From Paenibacillus rubinfantis (GTDB taxonomy: Bacteria; Bacillota; Bacilli; Paenibacillales; Paenibacillaceae): 64,000 nt of DNA. Shown here piece by piece: positions 8,040 through 16,271 of the stretch. A program made the position numbers and the translations under genes. The notes under the pieces were generated by a model. The model searched no databases, was not told the origin of the DNA, and saw nothing but the letters and a program-made list of their open reading frames with translations. How positions within the stretch are numbered: position 1 is the stretch's first letter; the number at the start of each line of letters is the position of its first letter. The stretch spans positions 848,452 through 912,451 of the forward strand of contig NZ_LN909066.1 in NCBI RefSeq assembly GCF_001486505.1, read 5' to 3'.

Positions 8040-8702
8040 TCAGTTGCACATTTTGAATTGAGCAGGATCGGTCCCCGTGCGGGCGGTTCCATCCATCCCG
8101 TATAGGATCGGGTAAGGAAGCTCGTCCAGGTCGGCTTGCTCCCGCTTCGCTTCCAATCGGCGGATATCCTCCTCCGACGGTTCGCCAAACACGTTCTCCA
8201 TGAGGTACGCGAACAGCTCGCGGTAAGGGCTGTCCTCCGGCAAATGAGCGGCGACGCGTTTTGTCGCCACGGCCAGCCGCAGCTCAAGCGCCCGCACGTG
8301 AACATGGTCCGGACGGATCGCCAGCAGCTCGTACAACAGCGGCATATAGTCGGCTAGTTCGCCGGCCGCCGCCGCAAACCCGGCATCGCCGATGATGTGC
8401 TGCAGCAGGATCAATGCGGCTCCCCGATCCCGGCTGTCTCCGAGCTCATGCGCGGTCAGATAAAGGCCGGTTTTCTCCTTCCAATCGAAAGTCCAAACGT
8501 ACTGCTCCCGCAGCTCCCGAAGAGGGAGGGACTGGAGCGGCCGAACCGCCGCTTCCAGCCGTTGCCTTAGCGCGTGGTCGTCCACAGCCGACACCCCCTC
8601 AGCCGTCTCCTTCAGCACCCCCGAGAAACCATCGTCAGGGTAACCGAGCAGCCGAGCGGCGACGGCCAGTCCGATGCGTTTTGCTTCCATCCCATCCACC
8701 AT
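8040..8702 (-). CDS. narJ: Nitrate reductase molybdenum cofactor assembly chaperone NarJ
   Basis: System-specific chaperone that holds NarG until the molybdenum cofactor is inserted; it is not part of the final enzyme. The 220-residue, mostly helical protein shows the family features ARLLGYPDDGF near the N-terminus, REQYVWTFDWKEKTGLYLTAHELGDSRDRG in the middle and LADYMPLLYELLAI later. The ATG lies 6 bases after the narH stop, with AAGGAGG embedded in the end of narH. Position between narH and narI is the standard order. Confidence 0.95.
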   Translation of the reverse strand: MVDGMEAKRIGLAVAARLLGYPDDGFSGVLKETAEGVSAVDDHALRQRLEAAVRPLQSLPLRELREQYVWTFDWKEKTGLYLTAHELGDSRDRGAALILLQHIIGDAGFAAAAGELADYMPLLYELLAIRPDHVHVRALELRLAVATKRVAAHLPEDSPYRELFAYLMENVFGEPSEEDIRRLEAKREQADLDELPYPILYGMDGTARTGTDPAQFKMCN

Positions 8703-8708
8703 ATCGAT

Positions 8709-10208
8709 CTATTCCTCCTTGACAAAAAACTGCGACATAAAACCTTCCTCCGGCGCGATCCCTTCCAGGCTACAAGCGCCCTGGCGATAATGGAGGCCGG
8801 ACTCCCCGATCATTTCCCGCCGCGCGGTCGGAATGACGAACCGCTCCTGATGTTTGGCGACGGCAAACAGCCGGACCATCTCCTCAATCTCCTCCACGGA
8901 GGTTCCCGCTTCCTCCAGCAGTCGGCTGCGTCTTAGCTCGTCCAGCCCGCCAACGGCACGGTCTCGCATCATCACGCGCATGGCCGACATTTTGAGCAGT
9001 ACCTTGCGGATCACCTTCGTATCCCCCGCCGTCATCAGGGAAGCCAAATATTCCATCGGAATCCGCATTTGATCCACCGCCGGGATATACATGTCCGTCT
9101 GCAGCTCGTCCTCTTCAATGTGATTCATGATCGGGCTGAGCGGCGGTACGTACCATACCATCGGCAGCGTGCGGTATTCGGGATGCAGCGGCAGCGCGAC
9201 CTTCCACTTCATCGCCATTTTGTAGATCGGCGAACGTTGGGCAGCGTCGATCCACGCATCGGTGATCCCCGTTCTTCTCGCTTCCTTAATCACCTCGGGA
9301 TCGTTTGGATCGAGGAAAACACCAAGCTGCGCTTCATACAGCTCCTGCGGATCCTCTACGGACGCCGCGGCTTTCACCCGGTCCGCATCGTACATCACAA
9401 CGCCGATGTAACGGATGCGCCCGACACAAGTCTCGGAGCAGATCGTCGAAAGTCCGGCCTCGGTGCGCGGATAGCAAAAATTGCATTTTTCCGCCTTATG
9501 CGTGTTCCAGTTGTAATACACCTTGTGGTAAGGGCAGCCGTTCATGCAGAACCGCCAGCCGCGGCAGGCTTCCTGGTCCACCAGCACGATGCCGTCCTCG
9601 TCCCGCTTGTATAGGGCGCCGGACGGGCAGGAAGCGACGCAAGACGGGTTGAGGCAATGCTCGCAGATCCGCGGCAGGTACATCATAAACGTCTTTTCAT
9701 ATTCCAAGGCGATGTGCTCCTGCAGCTTCTTGACGTTGGGATCCATCGGTACGATTTCACTGCCGCCAGCTAAATCATCGTCCCAGTTAGGGCCCCAGGT
9801 CGGCTTGTCCATGTATTCACCCGTTATCATCGACACCGGACGACCAACCGGCAGGTTCTTACGTTTCGGGCTGTGGAGCAGGCTGTCGTAATCGTAAGTC
9901 CAGGGCTCGTAGAAGCTGTCTAAATCGGCCATATCCGGGTTATAAAAAATATTCGCCAACTTCGCGATCGGCCCGCCAGCCCGCAGCGATAGCTTGCCGC
10001 CGCGCAGCACCCAGCCGCCCTTGTATTTGCGCTCGTCCTCCCACTCCTTCGGATACCCCGGTCCGGGCCGGGTCTCCACGTTGTTGTACCACATGTATTC
10101 CGTGCCCGGGCGGTTGGTCCAGGTGTTCTTACAGGTAACCGAGCAGGTGTGGCAGCCGATGCACTTGTCGAGATTCATCACCATAGCGACCTGCGTTTTA
10201 ATCCTCAA
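8709..10208 (-). CDS. narH: Respiratory nitrate reductase beta subunit NarH
   Basis: Iron-sulfur electron-transfer subunit with four clusters, linking NarI to NarG on the cytoplasmic side of the membrane. Of its 499 residues, the cluster motifs CIGCHTCSVTC (about 16), CEHCLNPSCVASC (about 184), CRGWRFCMNGCPYHK (the Trp-containing 3Fe-4S motif, about 217) and CNFCYPRTEAGLSTICSETC (about 244) are all present. The start is TTG: AAGGAGG sits 9 bases upstream, and the next residues (RIKTQVAMVMNLDKCIGC) match where family members begin. The start overlaps the end of narG by 11 bases. Confidence 0.97.
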   Translation of the reverse strand: MRIKTQVAMVMNLDKCIGCHTCSVTCKNTWTNRPGTEYMWYNNVETRPGPGYPKEWEDERKYKGGWVLRGGKLSLRAGGPIAKLANIFYNPDMADLDSFYEPWTYDYDSLLHSPKRKNLPVGRPVSMITGEYMDKPTWGPNWDDDLAGGSEIVPMDPNVKKLQEHIALEYEKTFMMYLPRICEHCLNPSCVASCPSGALYKRDEDGIVLVDQEACRGWRFCMNGCPYHKVYYNWNTHKAEKCNFCYPRTEAGLSTICSETCVGRIRYIGVVMYDADRVKAAASVEDPQELYEAQLGVFLDPNDPEVIKEARRTGITDAWIDAAQRSPIYKMAMKWKVALPLHPEYRTLPMVWYVPPLSPIMNHIEEDELQTDMYIPAVDQMRIPMEYLASLMTAGDTKVIRKVLLKMSAMRVMMRDRAVGGLDELRRSRLLEEAGTSVEEIEEMVRLFAVAKHQERFVIPTARREMIGESGLHYRQGACSLEGIAPEEGFMSQFFVKEE

Positions 10209-13200
10209 GCCAATCTACCTCCTTCAGCGGGCGGATGATCGTCATCGTATCCCGTTGATTTCCCGTCGGGCCGTAATAATTAAATCCGTAGCTGAGCTGC
10301 GCATAGCCGCCGATCATGTGCGTTGGCTTGAGCGTAATGCGGGTCACGCTGTTATGCGTGCCGCCCCGCTGCTTGTTGATCGACGTGCCGGGCACGCCAA
10401 GCGTGCGGTCCTGGGCATGGTACATGTAGGCGATCCCCTCGGGAATCCGGTACGTCAGCACCGCCCGTGCCGCCACCACGCCGTTGCGGTTGTACACCTC
10501 GATCCAGTCGTTGTCCTTGATACCGATCGACGCCCCGTCCTTCTCGTTCAGCCACACGACCTGCCAGCCGCGGAACAACGTCGACATCTGGTTCGTGTCC
10601 GTAAACATCGTATGGATACCCCATTTTTGGTGCGGCGTCAAATATCGGATCGTCAGCGATTTCCCGTTGTTTGGCACCTCCCTTTCTCCTTTGAGAAAAG
10701 GAACATGCTGGAGCGGCGGCAAATACAGCGGTAACGCTTCGCCAAAATCGAGGATCATCTCATGGTCGAGATAGAAGCTCTGCCGCCCGGTCAACGTCCG
10801 CCAAGGGATGCTGTATTCCGTATTCAACGTAAACGGTGAATACCGGCGATTGTCCTTCTCCAGCCCGCTCCAGACGGGCGCGGATATCGCCTGGCGCGGC
10901 TGGGCGGTGATGTCGAACAACGTGAAGGCTTCCTCTTCGCGGGGCTTGGCGATTTCCGCCAGTTGCTTCCCGGTTTTCTTCTCCATATCATGCCAGCCTT
11001 CTACCGCACGTTCCCCGTTTGTCGCCCCCGACATTAACAGGATCGCTTCGATCGCCTGGCGATCATCGTACAGATCCGGTTGGCCTTTGCCGATGCCCTC
11101 CCGCTTGGAAAGGCCCAGCCGTTCCTTGAGCTGCTTGTACACCCGCTCGCCCGGGATTTTGACCGCTTTGGAGCCATACCCCTTCTCGATGTTCGGGCCC
11201 AGCGTAATCATCTTTCCGTATACGTTTGGATAGTCGCGTTTGACGATCAGGAAATGCGGCATGCTTTGGCCGGGGACGGCTTCCACCTCACCTTTGCGCC
11301 AATCCTTGATTTTCCCATGCACCTGGGCGACCTCGTCCGGGCTGTCGTGGCCCAGCGGCGTCATCATCACGTCCTCGCAGGCCGGAAGATGCTTCTCGGC
11401 CAGCTCCGAGAACGTCTTGGCGATTTCCCGGAACGCGTCCCAGTCGCTTTTGCTTTGCCAAGGCGGGGAGATCGCCGGGTTAAACGGATGGATAAACGGA
11501 TGCATATCCGTGCTGCTGAGATCGTGCTTCTCATACCACGTAGCCGCTGGCAGCACGATGTCCGAGAACAGCCCGGAGCTGGTCATGCGGAAGTCCATGC
11601 TGACGAACAGATCGGTTTTGCCTTCCGGCGGCATGTCGTCGGTATGCACGTCCTTGGGCCGCCAGGATTGGGTTGGGTCGGTGAGGACCTGGTTATCCGC
11701 ACCGATCAGATGCTTGGCGAAATACTCGTGGCCTTTGCCGCTGTCGCCAAGCAGGTTGGAGCGCCAGTTGAAGAACACGCGCGGGAAGTTACGCGGGTCG
11801 TTGGGATGCTCGATGGCAAAATCCAGCTCGCCGTCCTTCACCATCCGGGCAACCTCCTGAACCGCCTCCTTGTCGTCCGTGAGGCCTTTGTCGCGCAGCT
11901 CCTTCGCCACGTCCAGCGAGTTTTGGCTGAACTGCGGGAACGATGGTAACCAGCCCAGCCTTACGGACATCGCGTTAACATCGGCTGGATGCTGCTTGCT
12001 GTAACGACCGCCCCAGGGTGTCTCCTGCTCCTCGTTAACCGGAGCCTCGTAACGGAATTGCTCCGTGGCGAAATAGAAGAACGACGTGCCGTTCTGCAGC
12101 CGCGGCGGACGGATCCAATCACCGGCAAAAGCGACTTGCTGCCAGCCTTCCAACGGGCGTACTTTCTCCTGCCCGACGTAATGCGCCCAGCCGCCGCCGT
12201 TAACCCCCTGGGAACCGGTCAACAGCACCAGGTTCAGGATCGCGCGGTAGATCTGGTCGCTATGGTACCAGTGATTGGTTCCGCCGCCCATCGCGATCAT
12301 CGAACGTCCGCCCGTCTTGGCGGCATTGTCTGCGAATTCGCGGGCCACCTGGATGCAATGCGACTTCTTCACCCCAGTGATCGCCTCCTGCCAGGCCGGC
12401 GTATACGGCTTCATATCGTCATAATCCACCGGATAGTCGCCGGGCAGCCCGCGCGGCACGCCGACATGGGCCATCATCAGGTCGTATACGGTCGCTACCT
12501 TCAGCGTCTCGCCGGACGGAGTCTGCAGATGTTTGACCGGTACACCGCGCTGGACGGTTTGCCCTTCTTGTTCCGCAAAATAAGGAAAATCCACGAGCGC
12601 CACCTCATCGGCGCCATCAAGAAAGCTTAGCTGCGGATCGATTCGCGTGCCGTCCGGCTTGTCCAGGTCCAGGTTCCACTGGCTGCCCTGATCCCAGCGG
12701 AAGCCCTGGCTGCCGTTCGGCACCTCCGGTTTTCCTGTGGCGGCGTCCCAGAGTACCGTTTTCCATTCGGCCAGCTCCTGCTCATCGCCCAGATCGGACG
12801 TACGAAGAAACCGGTCCGAGCGAAGGCTACCGTTCTCCTCTTTCATCATGACGAGGAACGGCAGGTCGGTAAACTTCTTCACATAATCTCGGAAATACGG
12901 GATTTCCTGATCCACGTAAAATTCCTTCAAGATGACATGCGTCATGGCCATGGCCAGCGCGGCGTCCGTGCCGACCCGGGCCGGCAGCCAGATGTCGGCG
13001 AACTTCTCGTATTCGGAGTAGTCTGGGCTCACACCCACCACCTTGGTCCCGTTATAGCGGGCTTCCACCATGAAATGAGCGTCAGGGGAGCGGGTTTGCG
13101 GGATATTGGTACCCCAAATGATAAAATACTTCGTATTGTACCAATCCCCGCTCTCCGGTACATCGGTCTGCTCGCCCCACACCTGCGGCGAAGCCGGCGG

Positions 13201-13881
13201 AAGATCGGCATACCAGTCGTAGAAGCTGAGAATCGTCCCGCCGATCAGCGAGAGGAAGCGGGTTCCCGCCGCGTAACTGACCATCGACATCGCCGGGATC
13301 GGGCTGAAGCCCACGACGCGGTCGGGCCCGTACTGGCGGATCGTATGGATTGTGGCGGCGGCAATCATTTGGCAGGCGGCATCCCAGTCGGCGCGAACGA
13401 AACCGCCTTTCCCCCGCGCTTTGACGTAACGGGCGCGTTTCTTCGGATCGTCCACGATGTTCTGCCAGGCAACGACCGGGTCCTTGACAGCCGCCATCTC
13501 TTCACGCCACATCTCGTAAAGATCCCCGCGGATATACGGATACTTCACCCGCAACGGGCTGTAGGTGTACCAGGAGAAGCTGGCGCCCCGCGGACAACCC
13601 CGCGGCTCGTATTCCGGGAAGTCCGCACCGGTTGTCGGGTAATCGGTCTTCTGCGTCTCCCACGTAATGATGCCGTCCTTCACGAACACGTTCCAGCTGC
13701 AGGAGCCAGTACAGTTCACGCCATGTGTGGAGCGGACGACCTTGTCGTGCTGCCAGCGGCCCCGATACAGGCTCTCCCAGTCCCGGCCGCGGGGACTCTC
13801 CTCGGTCCAGTCGTCGTTAATGCGTTCTCCGCGCCGCAAATATTTCAGCGATTCGAACAGCTTGTTCTGCTTATCACCCAC
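10198..13881 (-). CDS. narG: Respiratory nitrate reductase alpha subunit NarG
   Basis: Catalytic subunit of the membrane-bound dissimilatory enzyme: it reduces nitrate to nitrite at a bis-MGD molybdenum centre. It has about 1227 residues, the normal length. The N-terminal HGVNCTGSCSWNVFVKDGI holds the His and Cys ligands of the FS0 cluster. Later molybdopterin-binding landmarks include GTNIPQTRSPDAHFM, YHSDQIYRAILNLVLLTGSQG and the C-terminal GGYAQLSYGFNYYGPTGNQRD. I place the start at a GTG (VGDKQNKLFESL), 9 bases after AAGGGAG and one base after the preceding stop. The longest open frame would add 19 residues overlapping the previous gene. Confidence 0.97.
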   Translation of the reverse strand: MGDKQNKLFESLKYLRRGERINDDWTEESPRGRDWESLYRGRWQHDKVVRSTHGVNCTGSCSWNVFVKDGIITWETQKTDYPTTGADFPEYEPRGCPRGASFSWYTYSPLRVKYPYIRGDLYEMWREEMAAVKDPVVAWQNIVDDPKKRARYVKARGKGGFVRADWDAACQMIAAATIHTIRQYGPDRVVGFSPIPAMSMVSYAAGTRFLSLIGGTILSFYDWYADLPPASPQVWGEQTDVPESGDWYNTKYFIIWGTNIPQTRSPDAHFMVEARYNGTKVVGVSPDYSEYEKFADIWLPARVGTDAALAMAMTHVILKEFYVDQEIPYFRDYVKKFTDLPFLVMMKEENGSLRSDRFLRTSDLGDEQELAEWKTVLWDAATGKPEVPNGSQGFRWDQGSQWNLDLDKPDGTRIDPQLSFLDGADEVALVDFPYFAEQEGQTVQRGVPVKHLQTPSGETLKVATVYDLMMAHVGVPRGLPGDYPVDYDDMKPYTPAWQEAITGVKKSHCIQVAREFADNAAKTGGRSMIAMGGGTNHWYHSDQIYRAILNLVLLTGSQGVNGGGWAHYVGQEKVRPLEGWQQVAFAGDWIRPPRLQNGTSFFYFATEQFRYEAPVNEEQETPWGGRYSKQHPADVNAMSVRLGWLPSFPQFSQNSLDVAKELRDKGLTDDKEAVQEVARMVKDGELDFAIEHPNDPRNFPRVFFNWRSNLLGDSGKGHEYFAKHLIGADNQVLTDPTQSWRPKDVHTDDMPPEGKTDLFVSMDFRMTSSGLFSDIVLPAATWYEKHDLSSTDMHPFIHPFNPAISPPWQSKSDWDAFREIAKTFSELAEKHLPACEDVMMTPLGHDSPDEVAQVHGKIKDWRKGEVEAVPGQSMPHFLIVKRDYPNVYGKMITLGPNIEKGYGSKAVKIPGERVYKQLKERLGLSKREGIGKGQPDLYDDRQAIEAILLMSGATNGERAVEGWHDMEKKTGKQLAEIAKPREEEAFTLFDITAQPRQAISAPVWSGLEKDNRRYSPFTLNTEYSIPWRTLTGRQSFYLDHEMILDFGEALPLYLPPLQHVPFLKGEREVPNNGKSLTIRYLTPHQKWGIHTMFTDTNQMSTLFRGWQVVWLNEKDGASIGIKDNDWIEVYNRNGVVAARAVLTYRIPEGIAYMYHAQDRTLGVPGTSINKQRGGTHNSVTRITLKPTHMIGGYAQLSYGFNYYGPTGNQRDTMTIIRPLKEVDWLED

Positions 13882-13882
13882 T

Positions 13883-14170
13883 CTAGAAATCTCCCTTCTG
13901 GTTAGATCCCGCCGGCGATAGCGGGTTAAACCGTTCACCGGTCAGCTTGAACGCGCCACCGCCGGCTTGCAGCTCCTCGGCGAACACGCTCCAAGCAGGA
14001 GCGTTGCATGCTGCCAGGATCAAGCGCTGCAGCTCGTCCAGCTGATCGATCGATGCGATCCTCGCCTTCACGTCGTCGCCCAGTTCTCCAAACCGCATCT
14101 CCAGTACCGCAAGCAAATCCTCCCGGTCCTGCTTGGCGAACAGCTCAAGCTCATGTGCTTCCACTCCCAT
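13883..14170 (-). CDS. Small protein with DUF4351-like helical segment, nar-linked
   Basis: A 95-residue protein. The stretch LAVLEMRFGELGDDVKARI followed by ASIDQLDELQRLIL resembles the DUF4351 domain usually found at the C-terminus of Rpn-type nuclease/transposase-like proteins (resemblance from memory, not searched). Here it stands alone. The ATG overlaps the previous stop as TGATG, and the stop is one base before the narG GTG, so the gene is embedded in a tightly coupled nar operon. A role in nitrate reductase assembly or regulation is inferred from position only. No signal peptide or membrane segment. Confidence 0.7.
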   Translation of the reverse strand: MGVEAHELELFAKQDREDLLAVLEMRFGELGDDVKARIASIDQLDELQRLILAACNAPAWSVFAEELQAGGGAFKLTGERFNPLSPAGSNQKGDF

Positions 14171-14493
14171 CAACCCCTCTTGTAATAGTCAGCGATTAAC
14201 GCCTGCTTCGCCCGCTCGGCGGCTTCCCGCAGGAATCCCCCGATCCGTTCATCGTCATGCTCGATCCAATCCCAAGGGATCATGTGGCTTTCCAGCCGTT
14301 CGAACCGCTCGCCGTAACGCACGTGAACGGCAACGCCGCGTTCATGGACCTGTGCGCCCGCCTTCACGTCATAGGGGTGCAGCCCCAAGCGGGTGAGCTC
14401 GTCCGTCAATCGGGCATATAGCCGTGGTTCCGCCGCACGCAGTGGCTTATCCGGCAGCAAATCCGTCAGTTTCAGGGTTGGAAGATGCGTCAT
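14170..14493 (-). CDS. Uncharacterised nar-operon protein
   Basis: A 107-residue soluble protein that I do not recognise. It begins MTHLPTLKLTDLLPDKPL and carries an amphipathic N-terminal part, then YARLTDELTRLGLHPYDVKAG, then a beta-like stretch HERGVAVHVRYGERFERLESH, and an acidic/basic helical end (DDERIGGFLREAAERAKQAL). The ATG has GGAGG 9 bases upstream; this start lies inside the end of the upstream hemerythrin-like gene (47-base overlap). Its stop overlaps the next start (TGATG). The coupling suggests a protein made in proportion to the nitrate reductase, perhaps an assembly or sensing factor. Confidence 0.7.
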   Translation of the reverse strand: MTHLPTLKLTDLLPDKPLRAAEPRLYARLTDELTRLGLHPYDVKAGAQVHERGVAVHVRYGERFERLESHMIPWDWIEHDDERIGGFLREAAERAKQALIADYYKRG

Positions 14494-14926
14494 GACGTAG
14501 TGCCTCCATTTCTTTTTCCACCATGTCTTCTTCATACCGGTTGTGCAGCTGGTCGACCAAAATTAACGCCTGAAGGCGCTGCAGCACTCCCTCCCCCGTC
14601 TTGCCCTGTTCCAAACGATCCTTAATTTCCGCCACCAGTTCTCGCAGCAGTTGATGGTCCCGGGTCAAGGCTACAATCACATCCTTCAACTGCGGCTTGA
14701 GCTCCAGCGCCTCAACGTACAGCCCTTCCTCCTCGCTTTGCGCATGCTGCAAGGTCCGCGATTCCCAGTGTTCCACGGCGATCCAAGCGATCTCCAGCGC
14801 CTTCTCCTGTTCGCCCCGGCTCAGACAGCGCGCAAGCAGCTCCGTGAGTTCCTTGGCCTCCTCCAGCACCGCTTCATGAATTAAGGCATGGCTGTCTACG
14901 TTTCTTAAAGAGGGTCCCGATCTCAT
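14447..14926 (-). CDS. Hemerythrin-like HHE domain protein, first gene of the nar operon
   Basis: A 159-residue helical protein with His/Glu pairs spaced as in hemerythrin-like HHE cation-binding domains: LIHEAVLEEAKELTELL, VEHWESRTLQHAQSEEEGLY, LTRDHQLLRELVAEIKDR and LHNRYEEDMVEKE. Such domains bind a di-iron centre that can sense or bind oxygen or nitric oxide. As the lead gene of a nitrate respiration operon, an O2/NO/nitrite-linked sensing or protective role is plausible but inferred. The ATG follows AAGGAGG at 7 bases; a GTG two codons upstream is too close to the ribosome site. Not all canonical ligands are certain. Confidence 0.72.
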   Translation of the reverse strand: MRSGPSLRNVDSHALIHEAVLEEAKELTELLARCLSRGEQEKALEIAWIAVEHWESRTLQHAQSEEEGLYVEALELKPQLKDVIVALTRDHQLLRELVAEIKDRLEQGKTGEGVLQRLQALILVDQLHNRYEEDMVEKEMEALRHDASSNPETDGFAAG

Positions 14927-15000
14927 GCACACTCCTCCTTTTATTGGTTAATTTTTACTAGGGTTCACTCCGCATTTCCGATTTATTCCTTTACTGGGGC

Positions 15001-15047
15001 AAAAAAAGACCGGGATTCCCAGCAACTACGCTGGAAACCCCGGCAAT
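15001..15047 (-). terminator. Rho-independent terminator
   Basis: Minus-strand arms CCGGGGTTTCCAGC and GCTGGGAATCCCGG followed by TCTTTTTTT. It ends the transcript of the 15066-16085 gene and separates it from the nar operon. Confidence 0.88.
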
Positions 15048-15065
15048 CATCCTGCACTTATTTAG

Positions 15066-16085
15066 TTATAACAGCTTGCCTCCCACCGATTGCTGGAACT
15101 CCTCAATCGCCGGCAGCTGCGGTTCGACGCGACTGATCAGTCCAAACCTGGCGATCACCGATGCCAGCTCGTCCAGCAAGTTCGAATGACGGGCCACCAG
15201 CCGTGTCGGGATAACCCGATGCGTCTCAATCAGCGTCAGCAGCCCTTCCGCGAGGTTCTCGGTCGCTTCGGAACGTTGGGTTAGCCCGTAATGCAGGAGC
15301 TGCCCGGTCTCTTGATCCGCAATCACATTCATCGTTGGATAAAAGGGACGTTCTTCCTCAATCGGCATCGGAATAAAAAAGCTGTCTACCTCCCACACGC
15401 CCGCATCGCCGTTGACCGCACGCTGGGCTTTGAGCATCCGCAACTCATCCACCACCACCGCTCGCCCGGACGGCTCCAACGGTCGATCCGCCGGATCGGG
15501 CTGGAGCCATTCGCTGGTCCATTCGGTTCCCCCTGTTCCTTCTCCGGTGACCGGAATCCGCACGAGAAACCGTTCCCCGTTGCCTTCCAATAAAGCATCG
15601 GGATCCTGCCGATAAGAGAGGCTCACTTCGATCGCTTGGTTAATGATCTCCGTCAAGAAGACGATATCATCCCGGTTGGTCAGCGGCCAAGGGACATAAC
15701 CCGGTTCATAGAGCCGAAAGGACGGCCAAGCGCGCTTGCCATTCAGGGATAAGTCAAGCTTTTTCACACGTTCGTATTCCTCCGGATACAGCTCGTCCCG
15801 GCTACCGAAAGACAGCATATAACAATGTTGAGCAAACAACGGATCGCCCGAGAATTCTCCGTTCAGCAGATCCAGCACCGTCTGCAAGCCCTCGGTCCCC
15901 AGATAGACGGCCAGACCATACACCTCTTTGCCGCTCCCCATCACGCAGCAATAGCCGGTGAGTTGATCCCAGGGGCAGCGGACCCCAAACAAATGGATGT
16001 TCGAAAGCCATTCCCATGGCTTCAGCTTTTGAAATTTCCCCGCCGCTTCATATAATTCCAGCCATTCCTGGCGCATTGGCTCCAA
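15066..16085 (-). CDS. Conserved hypothetical protein (DUF7309/DUF6930-like)
   Basis: A 339-residue soluble protein with two apparent domains. The N-terminal part (about 1-200) has WLELYEAAGKFQKLKPWEWL, GYCCVMGSGKEVYGLAVYLG and PGYVPWPLTNRDDIVFLTE. The C-terminal part (about 220-330) has VDELRMLKAQ, FFIPMPIEEERPFYPTMNVIA and a final Pro/Arg segment. The architecture resembles proteins annotated DUF7309 plus DUF6930; this is from memory. The start is TTG with a strong AAGGAGG 7 bases upstream; the next ATG would sit too far from it. It has its own terminator. Function unknown. Confidence 0.75.
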   Translation of the reverse strand: MEPMRQEWLELYEAAGKFQKLKPWEWLSNIHLFGVRCPWDQLTGYCCVMGSGKEVYGLAVYLGTEGLQTVLDLLNGEFSGDPLFAQHCYMLSFGSRDELYPEEYERVKKLDLSLNGKRAWPSFRLYEPGYVPWPLTNRDDIVFLTEIINQAIEVSLSYRQDPDALLEGNGERFLVRIPVTGEGTGGTEWTSEWLQPDPADRPLEPSGRAVVVDELRMLKAQRAVNGDAGVWEVDSFFIPMPIEEERPFYPTMNVIADQETGQLLHYGLTQRSEATENLAEGLLTLIETHRVIPTRLVARHSNLLDELASVIARFGLISRVEPQLPAIEEFQQSVGGKLL

Positions 16086-16204
16086 GTCGGCACCTCCTTC
16101 GCAAACCCAACTTTCCTCTATTCAGCTTAACGTTAGGCTCCGCCTTTTTCCAGCCTTATTGTTTCCAAACCGGCGCAAGCTCCCTCACATATCGCCCCTC
16201 CCCG

Positions 16205-16235
16205 TGAATATACTTTATTTACATCCACAAATATA
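16205..16235 (+). promoter_or_regulatory. Possible forespore-type promoter upstream of yhbH
   Basis: TGAATA (16205-16210), a 17-base spacer and CAAATATA (16228-16235) resemble the sigma-F/sigma-G pattern of Bacillus. In B. subtilis yhbH is a sporulation gene of the mother cell, so the match may be chance. No good sigma-A promoter is seen in this gap. Confidence 0.3.
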
Positions 16236-16271
16236 GCGTTCCGGGAAATCCCGATATGGAGGTGTTCATCT

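Noticed and set aside
12937..13905. 322-codon open frame antisense to narG
   Set aside because: Lies wholly inside narG on the opposite strand; His/Arg-rich shadow translation.
14933..15000. FNR-type site upstream of the nar operon
   Set aside because: Only isolated half-site-like words (GTGAA) are present; no TGTGA-N6-TCACA palindrome.
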